From Gordius sp. MW1 (taxonomy: Eukaryota; Nematomorpha; Gordioida; Gordea; Gordiidae), in assembly GCA_964036665.1 (NCBI GenBank), contig OZ038528.1:12096501-12160500 (forward strand): a DNA stretch of 64,000 nt, given 5' to 3'. Both the position numbers and the translations under genes were made by a program. The notes under the pieces were generated by a model, which did no database searches, was not told the origin of the DNA, and was given only the letters and a program-made list of their open reading frames with translations. This document shows, piece after piece, positions 49,401 to 61,241 of the stretch (the stretch's first letter is position 1; every line of letters starts with the position of its first letter).

Positions 49401-51245
49401 TGCGAAACAACAAACTAATCGCAACAATAAAACGTTGTCTTTTGTCAAAATGATAGTTCTCGCAGCTTAAAACCTCTTTTCGGAAGTCAATCGAGGATAA
49501 TAGGATTCTCAAATTGGCTTACTTTTATATATTTTTTTATGCTCTTTCACATAAAATCGAAAAAAATAAATATTTTTACCTCAAAATTTTTCACATATTT
49601 TTCTTTCAACCGTATTCATCCGATGAAAGTTGTCGTTTTCAGACGTGGTTTCCATGATAAAAAGTAAAAATTTATCAGAATCAGAAAACTATTACTTTGA
49701 AATCATGATCGCAGAGTGCAATTTTGAAAAATTAAGCAGTCACGTTGCGATACAACAAACTAATCGCAACAATTAAACGTTGTCTTTTGTCAAAATGATA
49801 GTTCTCGCAGCTTAAAACCTCTTTTCGGAAGTCAATCGAGGATAATAGGATTCTCAAATTGGCTTACTTTTATATATTTTTTCATGTTCTTTCACATAGA
49901 ATCGAGAAAAATAAATATTTTTACCTCAAAATTTTTCACATATTTTTCTTTGAACCGTATTCATCCGATGAAAGTTGTCGTTTTCAGACGTGGTTTCCAT
50001 GATAAAAAGTAAAAATTTATCATAATCAGAAAACTATTACTTTGAAATCATGATCGCATAGTGCATTTTTGAAAAATTAAGCACTCACGTTGCGATACAA
50101 CAAACTAATCGCAACAATTAAACGTTGTCTTTTGTCAAAATGATAGTTCTCGCAGCTTAAAACCTCTTTTTGGAAGTCAATCGAGGATAATAGGATTCTC
50201 AAATTGGCTTACTTTTATATATTTTTTCATGTTCTTTCACATAGAATCGAGAAAAATAAATATTTTTACCTCAAAATTTTTCACATATTTTTCTTTGAAC
50301 CGTATTCATCCGATAAAAGTTGTCGTTTTCAGACGTGGTTTCCATGATAAAAAGTAAAAATTTATCAGAATCAGAAAACTATTACTTTGAAATCATGATC
50401 GCATAGTGCATTTTTGAAAAATTAAGCACTCACGTTGCGATACAACAAATTAATCGCAACAATAAAACGTTGTCTTTTGTCAAAATGATAGTTCTCGCAG
50501 CTTAAAACCTCTTTTCGGAAGTCAAACGAGGATAATAGGATTCTCAAATTGGCCTACTTTTATATATTTTTTCATGCTCTTTCACATAGAATCGAAAAAA
50601 ATAAATATTTTTACCTCAAAATTTTTCACATATTTTTCTTTCAACCGTATTCATCCGATGAAAGTTGTCGTTTTCAGACGTGGTTTCCATGATAAAAAGT
50701 GAAATTTTATCAGAATCAGAAAACTATTACTTTGAAATCATGATCGCATAGTGCATTTTTGAAAAATTAAGCACTCACGTTGCGAAACAACAAACTAATC
50801 GCAACAATAAAACGTTGTCTTTTGTCAAAATGATAGTTCTCGCAGCTTAAAACCTCTTTTCGGAAGTCAATCGAGGATAATAGGATTATCAAATTTGCCT
50901 ACTTTTATATATTTTTTCATGCTCTTTCACATAGAATCGAAAAAAATAAATATTTTTACCTCTAAATTTTTCACATATTTTTCTTTCAACCGTATTCATC
51001 CGATGAAAGTTGTCGTTTTCAGACGTGGTTTCCATGATAAAAAGTGAATTTTATCAGAATCAGAAAACTATTACTTTGAAATCATGATCGCATAGTGCAT
51101 TTTTGAAAAATTAAGCACTCACGTTGCGATACAACAAATTAATCGCAACAATAAAACGTTGTCTTTTGTCAAAATGATAGTTCTCGCAGCTTAAAACCTC
51201 TTTTCGGAAGTCAAACGAGGATAATAGGATTCTCAAATTGGCCTA
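46433..51245 (+). repeat. 4.8-kb segmental duplication, copy 1 (14 monomers)
   Basis: Monomers start at 46433, 46776, 47119, 47463, 47808, 48153, 48498, 48836, 49177, 49522, 49867, 50212, 50557 and 50902. Each has a partner 7924 bp to the right, or 7927 bp after a 3-bp loss near 49038. The only other difference I noticed is gtgtattttt (46969) against gtggattttt (54892). The left edge of homology lies in the tail of the preceding monomer (about 46310-46433); the right edge is at 51245. Confidence 0.93.
49177..51245 (+). repeat. Hexamer HOR (A-B-C-D-E-F), copy 1, 2069 bp
   Basis: Monomer types: A (49177) has aaaaattaaat, atccggtg and gcagtcac; B (49522) has cgcagagtgcaatt and caattaaac; C (49867) has atgttct, cgagaaaa, catcataatcag or atcataatc, and tttttggaag; D (50212) has atgttct, gataaaag, caaattaatc and tcaaacgag; E (50557) has gtgaaattt, gcgaaacaac and attatcaaatttg; F (50902) has cctctaaat, gtgaatttt, caaattaatc and tcaaacgag. 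Confidence 0.9.
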
Positions 51246-51590
51246 CTTTTATATATTTTTTCATGCTCTTTCACATAGAATCGAAAAAAATAAATATTTT
51301 TACCTCAAAATTTTTCACATATTTTTCTTTGAACCGTATTCATCCGATGAAAGTTGTCGTTTTCAGACGTGGTTTCCATGATAAAAAGTAAAAATTTATC
51401 ATAATCAGAAAACTATTACTTTGAAATCATGATCGCATAGTGCATTTTTGAAAAATTAAGCACTCACGTTGCGATACAACAAACTAATCGCAACAATTAA
51501 ACGTTGTCTTTTGTCAAAATGATAGTTCTCGCAGCTTAAAACCTCTTTTTGGAAGTCAATCGAGGATAATAGGATTCTCAAATTGGCTTA

Positions 51591-52290
51591 CTTTTATATA
51601 TTTTTTCATGTTCTTTCACATAGAATCGAGAAAAATAAATATTTTTACCTCAAAATTTTTCACATATTTTTCTTTCAACCGTATTCATCCGATGAAAGTT
51701 GTCGTTTTCAGACGTGGTGTGGTTTCCATGATAAAACGTAAAAATTTATCAGAATCAGAAAACTATTACTTTGAAATCATGATCGCATAGTGCATTTTTG
51801 AAAAATTAAGCACTCACGTTGCGATACAACAAACTAATCGCAACAATAAAACGTTGTCTTTTGTCAAAATGATAGTTCTCGCAGCTTAAAACCTCTTTTC
51901 GGAAGTCAATCGATGATAATAGGATTCTCAAATTGGCCTACTTTTATATATTTTTTCATGCTCTTTCACATAGAATCGAAAAAAATAAATATTTTTACCT
52001 CAAAATTTTTCACATTATTTTCTTTCAACCGTATTCATCCGATGAAAGTTGTCGTTTTCAGACGTGGTGTGGTTTCCATGATAAAAAGTAAAAATTTATC
52101 AGAATCAGAAAACTATTACTTTGAAATCATGATCGCATAGTGCATTTTTGAAAAATTAAGCACTCACGTTGCGATACAACAAACTAATCGCAACAATAAA
52201 ACGTTGTCTTTTGTCAAAATGATAGTTCTCGCAGCTTACAACCTCTTTTCGGAGGTCAATCGAGGATAATAGGATTCTCAAATTGGCTTA
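51591..52290 (+). repeat. Two further monomers with the gtggt duplication
   Basis: Monomers at 51591 and 51941 are both 350 bp. The first starts like hexamer type D (atgttct, cgagaaaa) and then switches to the 45390 type (tttcaacc, gtggtgtgg), so it is itself chimeric. The second has an altered cacattattttc. Confidence 0.87.
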
Positions 52291-53317
52291 CTTTTATATA
52301 TTTTTTCATGCTCTTTCACATAGAATCGAAAAAAAAAATATTTTTACCTCAAAATTTTTCACATATATTTCTTTCAACCGTATTCATCTGATGAAAGTTG
52401 TCGTTTTCAGACGTGGTTTCCATGATAAAAAGTAAAAATTTATCAGAATCAGAAAACTACTACTTTGAAATCATGATCGCATAGTGCATTTTTGAAAAAT
52501 TAAGCACTCACGTTGCGATACAACAAACTAATCGCAACAATAAAACGTTGTCTTTTGTCAAAATGATAGTTCTCGCAGCTTAAAACCTCTTTTCGGAAGT
52601 CAATCGAGGATAATAGGATTCTCAAATTGGCTTACTTTTATATATTTTGTCATGCTCTTTCACATAGAATCGAAAAAAATAAATATTTTTACCTCAAAAT
52701 TTTTCACATATTTTTCTTTGAACCTCATCCGATGAAAGTTGTCGTTTTCAGACGTGGTTTCCATGATAAAAAGTAAAAATTTATCAGAATCAGAAAACTA
52801 TTACTTTGAAATCATGATCGCATAGTGCATTTTTGAAAAATTAAGCACTCACGTTGCGATACAACAAACTAATCGCAACAATAAAACGTTGTCTTTTGTC
52901 AAAATGATAGTTCTCGCAGCTTAAAACCTCTTTTCGGAAGTCAATCGAGGATAATAGGATTCTCAAATTGGCTTACTTTTATATATTTTTTCATGCTCTT
53001 TCACATAGAATCGAAAAAAAAAAATATTTTTACCTCAAAATTTTTCACATATTTTTCTTTGAACCGTATTCATCCGATGAAAGTTGTCGTTTTCCGACGT
53101 GGTTTCCATGATAAAAAGTAAAAATTTATCAGAATCAAAAAACTATTACTTTGAAATCATGATCGCATAGTTTTTTGAAAAATTAAGCACTCACGTTGCG
53201 ATACAACAAACTAATCGCAACAATAAAACGTTGTCTTTTGTCAAAATGATAGTTCTTGCAGCTTAAAACCTTTTTTCGGAAGTCAATCGATGATAATAGG
53301 ATTCTCAAATTGGCCTA

Positions 53318-53667
53318 CTTTTATATATTTTTTCATGCTATTTCACATAGAATCGAAAAAAATAAATATTTTTACCTCAAAATTTTTCACATATTTTTCT
53401 TTCAACCGTATTCATCCGATGAAAGTTGTCGTTTTCAGACGTGGTGTGGTTTCCATTATAAAAAGTAAAAATTTATCAGAATCAGAAAACTATTACTTTG
53501 AAATCATGATCGCATAGTGCATTTTTGAAAAATTAAGCACTCACGTTGCGATACAACAAACTAATCGCAACAATAAAACGTTGTCTTTTGTCAAAATGAT
53601 AGTTCTCGCAGCTTAAAACCTCTTTTCGGAAGTCAATCGAGGATAATAGGATTCTCAAATTGGCTTA
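53318..53667 (+). repeat. Isolated monomer with the gtggt duplication
   Basis: It is 350 bp with gtggtgtggtttcc; other private marks are atgctattt and ccattataa. Both its neighbours lack the duplication. Confidence 0.86.
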
Positions 53668-54356
53668 CTTTTATATATTTTTTCATGCTCTTTCACATAG
53701 AATCGAAAAAAAAAATATTTTTACCTCAAAATTTTTCACATATTTTTCTTTCAACCGTATTCATCTGTTGAAAGTTTTCGTTTTCAGACGTGGTTTCCAT
53801 GATAAAAAGTAAAAATTTATCAGAATCAGAAAACTATTACTTTGAAATCATGATCGCATAGTGCATTTTTGAAAAATTAAGCACTCACGTTGCGATACAA
53901 CAAACTAATCGCAACAATAAAACGTTGTCTTTTGTCAAAATGATAGTTCTCGCAGCTTAAAACCTCTTTTCGGAAGTCAATCGAGGATAATAGGATTCTC
54001 AAATTGGCCTACTTTTATATATTTTTTCATGCTCTTTCACATAGAATCAAAAAAATTAAATATTTTTACCTCAAAATTTTTCACATATTTTTCTTTCAAC
54101 CGTATTCATCCGGTGAAAGTTGTCGTTTTCAGACGTGGTTTCCATGATAAAAAGTAAAAATTTATCAGAATCAGAAAACTATTACTTTGAAATCATGATC
54201 GCATAGTGCATTTTTGAAAAATTAAGCAGTCACGTTGCGAAACAACAAACTAATCGCAACAATAAAACGTTGTCTTTTGTCAAAATGATAGTTCTCGCAG
54301 CTTAAAACCTCTTTTCGGAAGTCAATCGAGGATAATAGGATTCTCAAATTGGCTTA

Positions 54357-57300
54357 CTTTTATATATTTTTTCATGCTCTTTCACATAGAATCGAAAAAA
54401 AAATATTTTTACCTCAAAATTTTTCACATATTTTTCCTTGAACCGTATTCATCAGATGAAAGTTGTCGTTTTCCGACGTGGTTTCCATGATAAAAAGTAA
54501 AAATTTATCAGAATCAAAAAACTATTACTTTGAAATCATGATCGCATAGTGCATTTTTGAAAAATTAAGCACTCACGTTGCGATACAACAAACTAATCGC
54601 ACCAATAAAACGTTGTCTTTTGTCAAAATGATAGTTCTCGCAGCTTGAAACCTCTTTTCGGAAGTCAATCGAGGATAATAGGATTCTCAAATTGGCTTAC
54701 TTTTATATATTTTTTTATGCTCTTTCACATAGAATCGAAAAATAAATATTTTTACCTCAAAATTTTTCACATATTTTTCTTTCAACCGTATTCATCCGAT
54801 GAAAGTTGTCGTTTTCAGACGTGGTTTCCATGATAAAAAGTAAAAATTTATCATAATCAGAAAACTATTACTTTGAAATCATGATCGCATAGTGGATTTT
54901 TGAAAAATTAAGCACTCACGTTGCGATACAACAAACTAATCGCAACAATAAAACGTTGTCTTTTGTCAAAATGATAGTTCTCGCAGCTTAAAACCTCTTT
55001 TCGGAAGTCAATCGAGGATAATAGGATTCTCAAATTGGCTTACTTTTATATATTTTTTTATGCTCTTTCACATAGAATCGAAAAAAATAAATATTTTTAC
55101 CTTAAAATTTGTCACATATTTATTTTTGAACCGTATTCATCCGATGAAAGTTGTCGTTTTCAGACGTGGTTTCCATGATAAAAAGTAAAAATTTATCAGA
55201 ATCAGAAAACTATTACTTTGAAATCATGATCGCATAGTGCATTTTTGAAAAATTAAGCACTCACGTTGCGATACAACAAACTAATCGCAACAATAAAACG
55301 TTGTCTTTTGTCAAAATGAAGTTCTCGCGGCTTAAAACCTCTTTTCGGAAGTCAATCGAGGATAATAGGATTCTCAAATTGGCCTACTTTTATATATTTT
55401 TTCATGCTCTTTCACATAGAATCGAAAAAAATAAATATTTTTACCTCAAAATTTTTCACATATTTTTCTTTCAACCGTATTCATCCGATGAAAGTTGTCG
55501 TTTTTAGACGTGGTTTCCATGATAAAAAGTAAAAATTTATCAGAATCAGAAAACTATTACTTTGAAATCATGATCGCATAGTGCATTTTTGAAAAATTAA
55601 GCACTCACGTTGCGATACAACAAACTAATCGCAACAATAAAACGTTGTCTTTTGTCAAAATGATAGTTCTCGCAGCTTAAAACCTCTTTTCGGAAGTCAA
55701 TCGAGGATAATAGGATTATCAAATTGGCCTACTTTTATATATTTTTTCATGCTCTTTCACATAGAATCGAAAAAAATAAATATTTTTACCTCTAAATTTT
55801 TCACATATTTTTCTTTCAACCGTATTCATCCGATGAAAGTTGTCGTTTTCAGACGTGGTTTCCATGATAAAAAGTGAAATTTTATCAGAATCAGAAAACT
55901 ATTACTTTGAAATCATGATCGCATAGTGCATTTTTGAAAAATTAAGCACTCACGTTGCGAAACAACAAACTAATCGCAACAATAAAACGTTGTCTTTTGT
56001 CAAAATGATAGTTCTCGCAGCTTAAAACCTCTTTTCGGAAGTCAATCGAGGATAATAGGATTCTCAAATTGGCTTACTTTTATATATTTTTTCATGCTCT
56101 TTCACATAAAATCGAAAAAAATAAATATTTTTACCTCAAAATTTTTCACATATTTTTCTTTCAACCGTATTCATCCGATGAAAGTTGTCGTTTTCAGACG
56201 TGGTTTCCATGATAAAAAGTGAAATTTTATCAGAATCAGAAAACTATTACTTTGAAATCATGATCGCATAGTGCATTTTTGAAAAATTAAGCACTCACGT
56301 TGCGAAACAACAAACTAATCGCAACAATAAAACGTTGTCTTTTGTCAAAATGATAGTTCTCGCAGCTTAAAACCTCTTTTCGGAAGTCAATCGAGGATAA
56401 TAGGATTATCAAATTTGCCTACTTTTATATATTTTTTCATGCTCTTTCACATAGAATCGAAAAAAATAAATATTTTTACCTCTAAATTTTTCACATATTT
56501 TTCTTTCAACCGTATTCATCCGATGAAAGTTGTCGTTTTCAGACGTGGTTTCCATGATAAAAAGTGAATTTTATCAGAATCAGAAAACTATTACTTTGAA
56601 ATCATGATCGCATAGTGCATTTTTGAAAAATTAAGCACTCACGTTGCGAAACAACAAACTAATCGCAACAATAAAACGTTCTCTTTTGTCATAGTTCTCG
56701 CAGCTTAAAACCTCTTTTCGGAAGTCAATCGAGGATAATAGGATTCTCAAATTGGCTTACTTTTATATATTTTTTCATGCTCTTTCACATAAAATCGAAA
56801 AAAATAAATATTTTTACCTCAAAATTTTTCACATATTTTTCTTTTAACCGTATTCATCCGATGAAAGTTGTCGTTTTCAGACGTGGTTTCCATGATAAAA
56901 AGTAAAAATTTAACAGAATCAGAAAACTATTACTTTGAAATCATGATCGCATAGTGCATTTTTGAAAAATTAAGCACTCACGTTGCGATACAACAAACTA
57001 ATCGCACAATAAAACGTTGTCTTTTGTCAAAATGATAGTTCTCGCAGCTTAAAACCTCTTTTCGGAAGTCAATCGAGGATAATAGGATTCTCAAATTGGC
57101 CTACTTTTATATATTTTTTCATGCTCTTTCACATAGAATCAAAAAAATTAAATATTTTTACCTCAAAATTTTTCACATATTTTTCTTTCAACCCTATTCA
57201 TCCGGTGAAAGTTGTCGTTTTCAGACGTGGTTTCCATGATAAAAAGTAAAAATTTATCAGAATCAGAAAACTATTACTTTGAAATCATGATCGCATAGTG

Positions 57301-59172
57301 CATTTTTGAAAAATTAAGCAGTCACGTTGCGAAACAACAAACTAATCGCAACAATAAAACGTTGTCTTTTGTCAAAATGATAGTTCTCGCAGCTTAAAAC
57401 CTCTTTTCGGAAGTCAATCGAGGATAATAGGATTCTCAAATTGGCTTACTTTTATATATTTTTTTATGCTCTTTCACATAAAATCGAAAAAAATAAATAT
57501 TTTTACCTCAAAATTTTTCACATATTTTTCTTTCAACCGTATTCATCCGATGAAAGTTGTCGTTTTCAGACGTGGTTTCCATGATAAAAAGTAAAAATTT
57601 ATCAGAATCAGAAAACTATTACTTTGAAATCATGATCGCAGAGTGCAATTTTGAAAAATTAAGCAGTCACGTTGCGATACAACAAACTAATCGCAACAAT
57701 TAAACGTTGTCTTTTGTCAAAATGATAGTTCTCGCAGCTTAAAACCTCTTTTCGGAAGTCAATCGAGGATAATAGGATTCTCAAATTGGCTTACTTTTAT
57801 ATATTTTTTCATGTTCTTTCACATAGAATCGAGAAAAATAAATATTTTTACCTCAAAATTTTTCACATATTTTTCTTTGAACCGTATTCATCCGATGAAA
57901 GTTGTCGTTTTCAGACGTGGTTTCCATGATAAAAAGTAAAAATTTATCATAATCAGAAAACTATTACTTTGAAATCATGATCGCATAGTGCATTTTTGAA
58001 AAATTAAGCACTCACGTTGCGATACAACAAACTAATCGCAACAATTAAACGTTGTCTTTTGTCAAAATGATAGTTCTCGCAGCTTAAAACCTCTTTTTGG
58101 AAGTCAATCGAGGATAATAGGATTCTCAAATTGGCTTACTTTTATATATTTTTTCATGTTCTTTCACATAGAATCGAGAAAAATAAATATTTTTACCTCA
58201 AAATTTTTCACATATTTTTCTTTGAACCGTATTCATCCGATAAAAGTTGTCGTTTTCAGACGTGGTTTCCATGATAAAAAGTAAAAATTTATCAGAATCA
58301 GAAAACTATTACTTTGAAATCATGATCGCATAGTGCATTTTTGAAAAATTAAGCACTCACGTTGCGATACAACAAATTAATCGCAACAATAAAACGTTGT
58401 CTTTTGTCAAAATGATAGTTCTCGCAGCTTAAAACCTCTTTTCGGAAGTCAAACGAGGATAATAGGATTCTCAAATTGGCCTACTTTTATATATTTTTTC
58501 ATGCTCTTTCACATAGAATCGAAAAAAATAAATATTTTTACCTCAAAATTTTTCACATATTTTTCTTTCAACCGTATTCATCCGATGAAAGTTGTCGTTT
58601 TCAGACGTGGTTTCCATGATAAAAAGTGAAATTTTATCAGAATCAGAAAACTATTACTTTGAAATCATGATCGCATAGTGCATTTTTGAAAAATTAAGCA
58701 CTCACGTTGCGAAACAACAAACTAATCGCAACAATAAAACGTTGTCTTTTGTCAAAATGATAGTTCTCGCAGCTTAAAACCTCTTTTCGGAAGTCAATCG
58801 AGGATAATAGGATTATCAAATTTGCCTACTTTTATATATTTTTTCATGCTCTTTCACATAGAATCGAAAAAAATAAATATTTTTACCTCTAAATTTTTCA
58901 CATATTTTTCTTTCAACCGTATTCATCCGATGAAAGTTGTCGTTTTCAGACGTGGTTTCCATGATAAAAAGTGAATTTTATCAGAATCAGAAAACTATTA
59001 CTTTGAAATCATGATCGCATAGTGCATTTTTGAAAAATTAAGCACTCACGTTGCGATACAACAAATTAATCGCAACAATAAAACGTTGTCTTTTGTCAAA
59101 ATGATAGTTCTCTAAGCTTAAAACCTCTTTTCGGAAGTCAAACGAGGATAATAGGATTCTCAAATTGGCCTA
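54357..59172 (+). repeat. 4.8-kb segmental duplication, copy 2 (14 monomers)
   Basis: Monomers start at 54357, 54700, 55043, 55387, 55732, 56077, 56422, 56760, 57104, 57449, 57794, 58139, 58484 and 58829. All small private changes of copy 1 (for example catcagatg, cgcaccaat, cgaaaaataaa, gttctcttttgtcatag, atttaacag, cgcacaataa) recur here in order. Confidence 0.93.
57104..59172 (+). repeat. Hexamer HOR, copy 2, 2069 bp
   Basis: It has the same six monomer types in the same order as 49177-51245, inside the second 4.8-kb copy. It is followed directly by another complete hexamer. Confidence 0.92.
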
Positions 59173-61241
59173 CTTTTATATATTTTTTCATGCTCTTTCA
59201 CATAGAATCGAAAAAATTAAATATTTTTACCTCAAAATTTTTCACATATTTTTCTTTCAACCCTATTCATCCGGTGAAAGTTGTCGTTTTCAGACGTGGT
59301 TTCCATGATAAAAAGTAAAAATTTATCAGAATCAGAAAACTATTACTTTGAAATCATGATCGCATAGTGCATTTTTGAAAAATTAAGCAGTCACGTTGCG
59401 AAACAACAAACTAATCGCAACAATAAAACGTTGTCTTTTGTCAAAATGATAGTTCTCGCAGCTTAAAACCTCTTTTCGGAAGTCAATCGAGGATAATAGG
59501 ATTCTCAAATTGGCTTACTTTTATATATTTTTTTATGCTCTTTCACATAAAATCGAAAAAAATAAATATTTTTACCTCAAAATTTTTCACATATTTTTCT
59601 TTCAACCGTATTCATCCGATGAAAGTTGTCGTTTTCAGACGTGGTTTCCATGATAAAAAGTAAAAATTTATCAGAATCAGAAAACTATTACTTTGAAATC
59701 ATGATCGCAGAGTGCAATTTTGAAAAATTAAGCAGTCACGTTGCGATACAACAAACTAATCGCAACAATTAAACGTTGTCTTTTGTCAAAATGATAGTTC
59801 TCGCAGCTTAAAACCTCTTTTCGGAAGTCAATCGAGGATAATAGGATTCTCAAATTGGCTTACTTTTATATATTTTTTCATGTTCTTTCACATAGAATCG
59901 AGAAAAATAAATATTTTTACCTCAAAATTTTTCACATATTTTTCTTTGAACCGTATTCATCCGATGAAAGTTGTCGTTTTCAGACGTGGTTTCCATGATA
60001 AAAAGTAAAAATTTATCATAATCAGAAAACTATTACTTTGAAATCATGATCGCATAGTGCATTTTTGAAAAATTAAGCACTCACGTTGCGATACAACAAA
60101 CTAATCGCAACAATTAAACGTTGTCTTTTGTCAAAATGATAGTTCTCGCAGCTTAAAACCTCTTTTTGGAAGTCAATCGAGGATAATAGGATTCTCAAAT
60201 TGGCTTACTTTTATATATTTTTTCATGTTCTTTCACATAGAATCGAGAAAAATAAATATTTTTACCTCAAAATTTTTCACATATTTTTCTTTGAACCGTA
60301 TTCATCCGATAAAAGTTGTCGTTTTCAGACGTGGTTTCCATGATAAAAAGTAAAAATTTATCAGAATCAGAAAACTATTACTTTGAAATCATGATCGCAT
60401 AGTGCATTTTTGAAAAATTAAGCACTCACGTTGCGATACAACAAATTAATCGCAACAATAAAACGTTGTCTTTTGTCAAAATGATAGTTCTCGCAGCTTA
60501 AAACCTCTTTTCGGAAGTCAAACGAGGATAATAGGATTCTCAAATTGGCCTACTTTTATATATTTTTTCATGCTCTTTCACATAGAATCGAAAAAAATAA
60601 ATATTTTTACCTCAAAATTTTTCACATATTTTTCTTTCAACCGTATTCATCCGATGAAAGTTGTCGTTTTCAGACGTGGTTTCCATGATAAAAAGTGAAA
60701 TTTTATCAGAATCAGAAAACTATTACTTTGAAATCATGATCGCATAGTGCATTTTTGAAAAATTAAGCACTCACGTTGCGAAACAACAAACTAATCGCAA
60801 CAATAAAACGTTGTCTTTTGTCAAAATGATAGTTCTCGCAGCTTAAAACCTCTTTTCGGAAGTCAATCGAGGATAATAGGATTATCAAATTTGCCTACTT
60901 TTATATATTTTTTCATGCTCTTTCACATAGAATCGAAAAAAATAAATATTTTTACCTCTAAATTTTTCACATATTTTTCTTTCAACCGTATTCATCCGAT
61001 GAAAGTTGTCGTTTTCAGACGTGGTTTCCATGATAAAAAGTGAATTTTATCAGAATCAGAAAACTATTACTTTGAAATCATGATCGCATAGTGCATTTTT
61101 GAAAAATTAAGCACTCACGTTGCGATACAACAAATTAATCGCAACAATAAAACGTTGTCTTTTGTCAAAATGATAGTTCTCGCAGCTTAAAACCTCTTTT
61201 CGGAAGTCAAACGAGGATAATAGGATTCTCAAATTGGCCTA
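59173..61241 (+). repeat. Hexamer HOR, copy 3, 2069 bp
   Basis: Monomers start at 59173, 59518, 59863, 60208, 60553 and 60898, exactly 2069 bp after their partners in copy 2. The A monomer here begins aatcgaaaaaatt where copies 1 and 2 have aatcaaaaaaatt, and is preceded by an unusual ttctctaagctt near 59109. Confidence 0.92.

Larger units (their letters stand above)
51246..54356 (+). repeat. 3.1-kb mosaic between the two 4.8-kb copies
   Basis: Monomers start at 51246, 51591, 51941, 52291, 52635, 52976, 53318, 53668 and 54012. The first is the chimeric E/C type, also at 61242 and 63656. The next two and the one at 53318 have the gtggt duplication. The last has aaaaattaaat, atccggtg and gcagtcac, so it is the A type of the hexamer found at 49177, 57104 and 59173. 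Confidence 0.86.
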
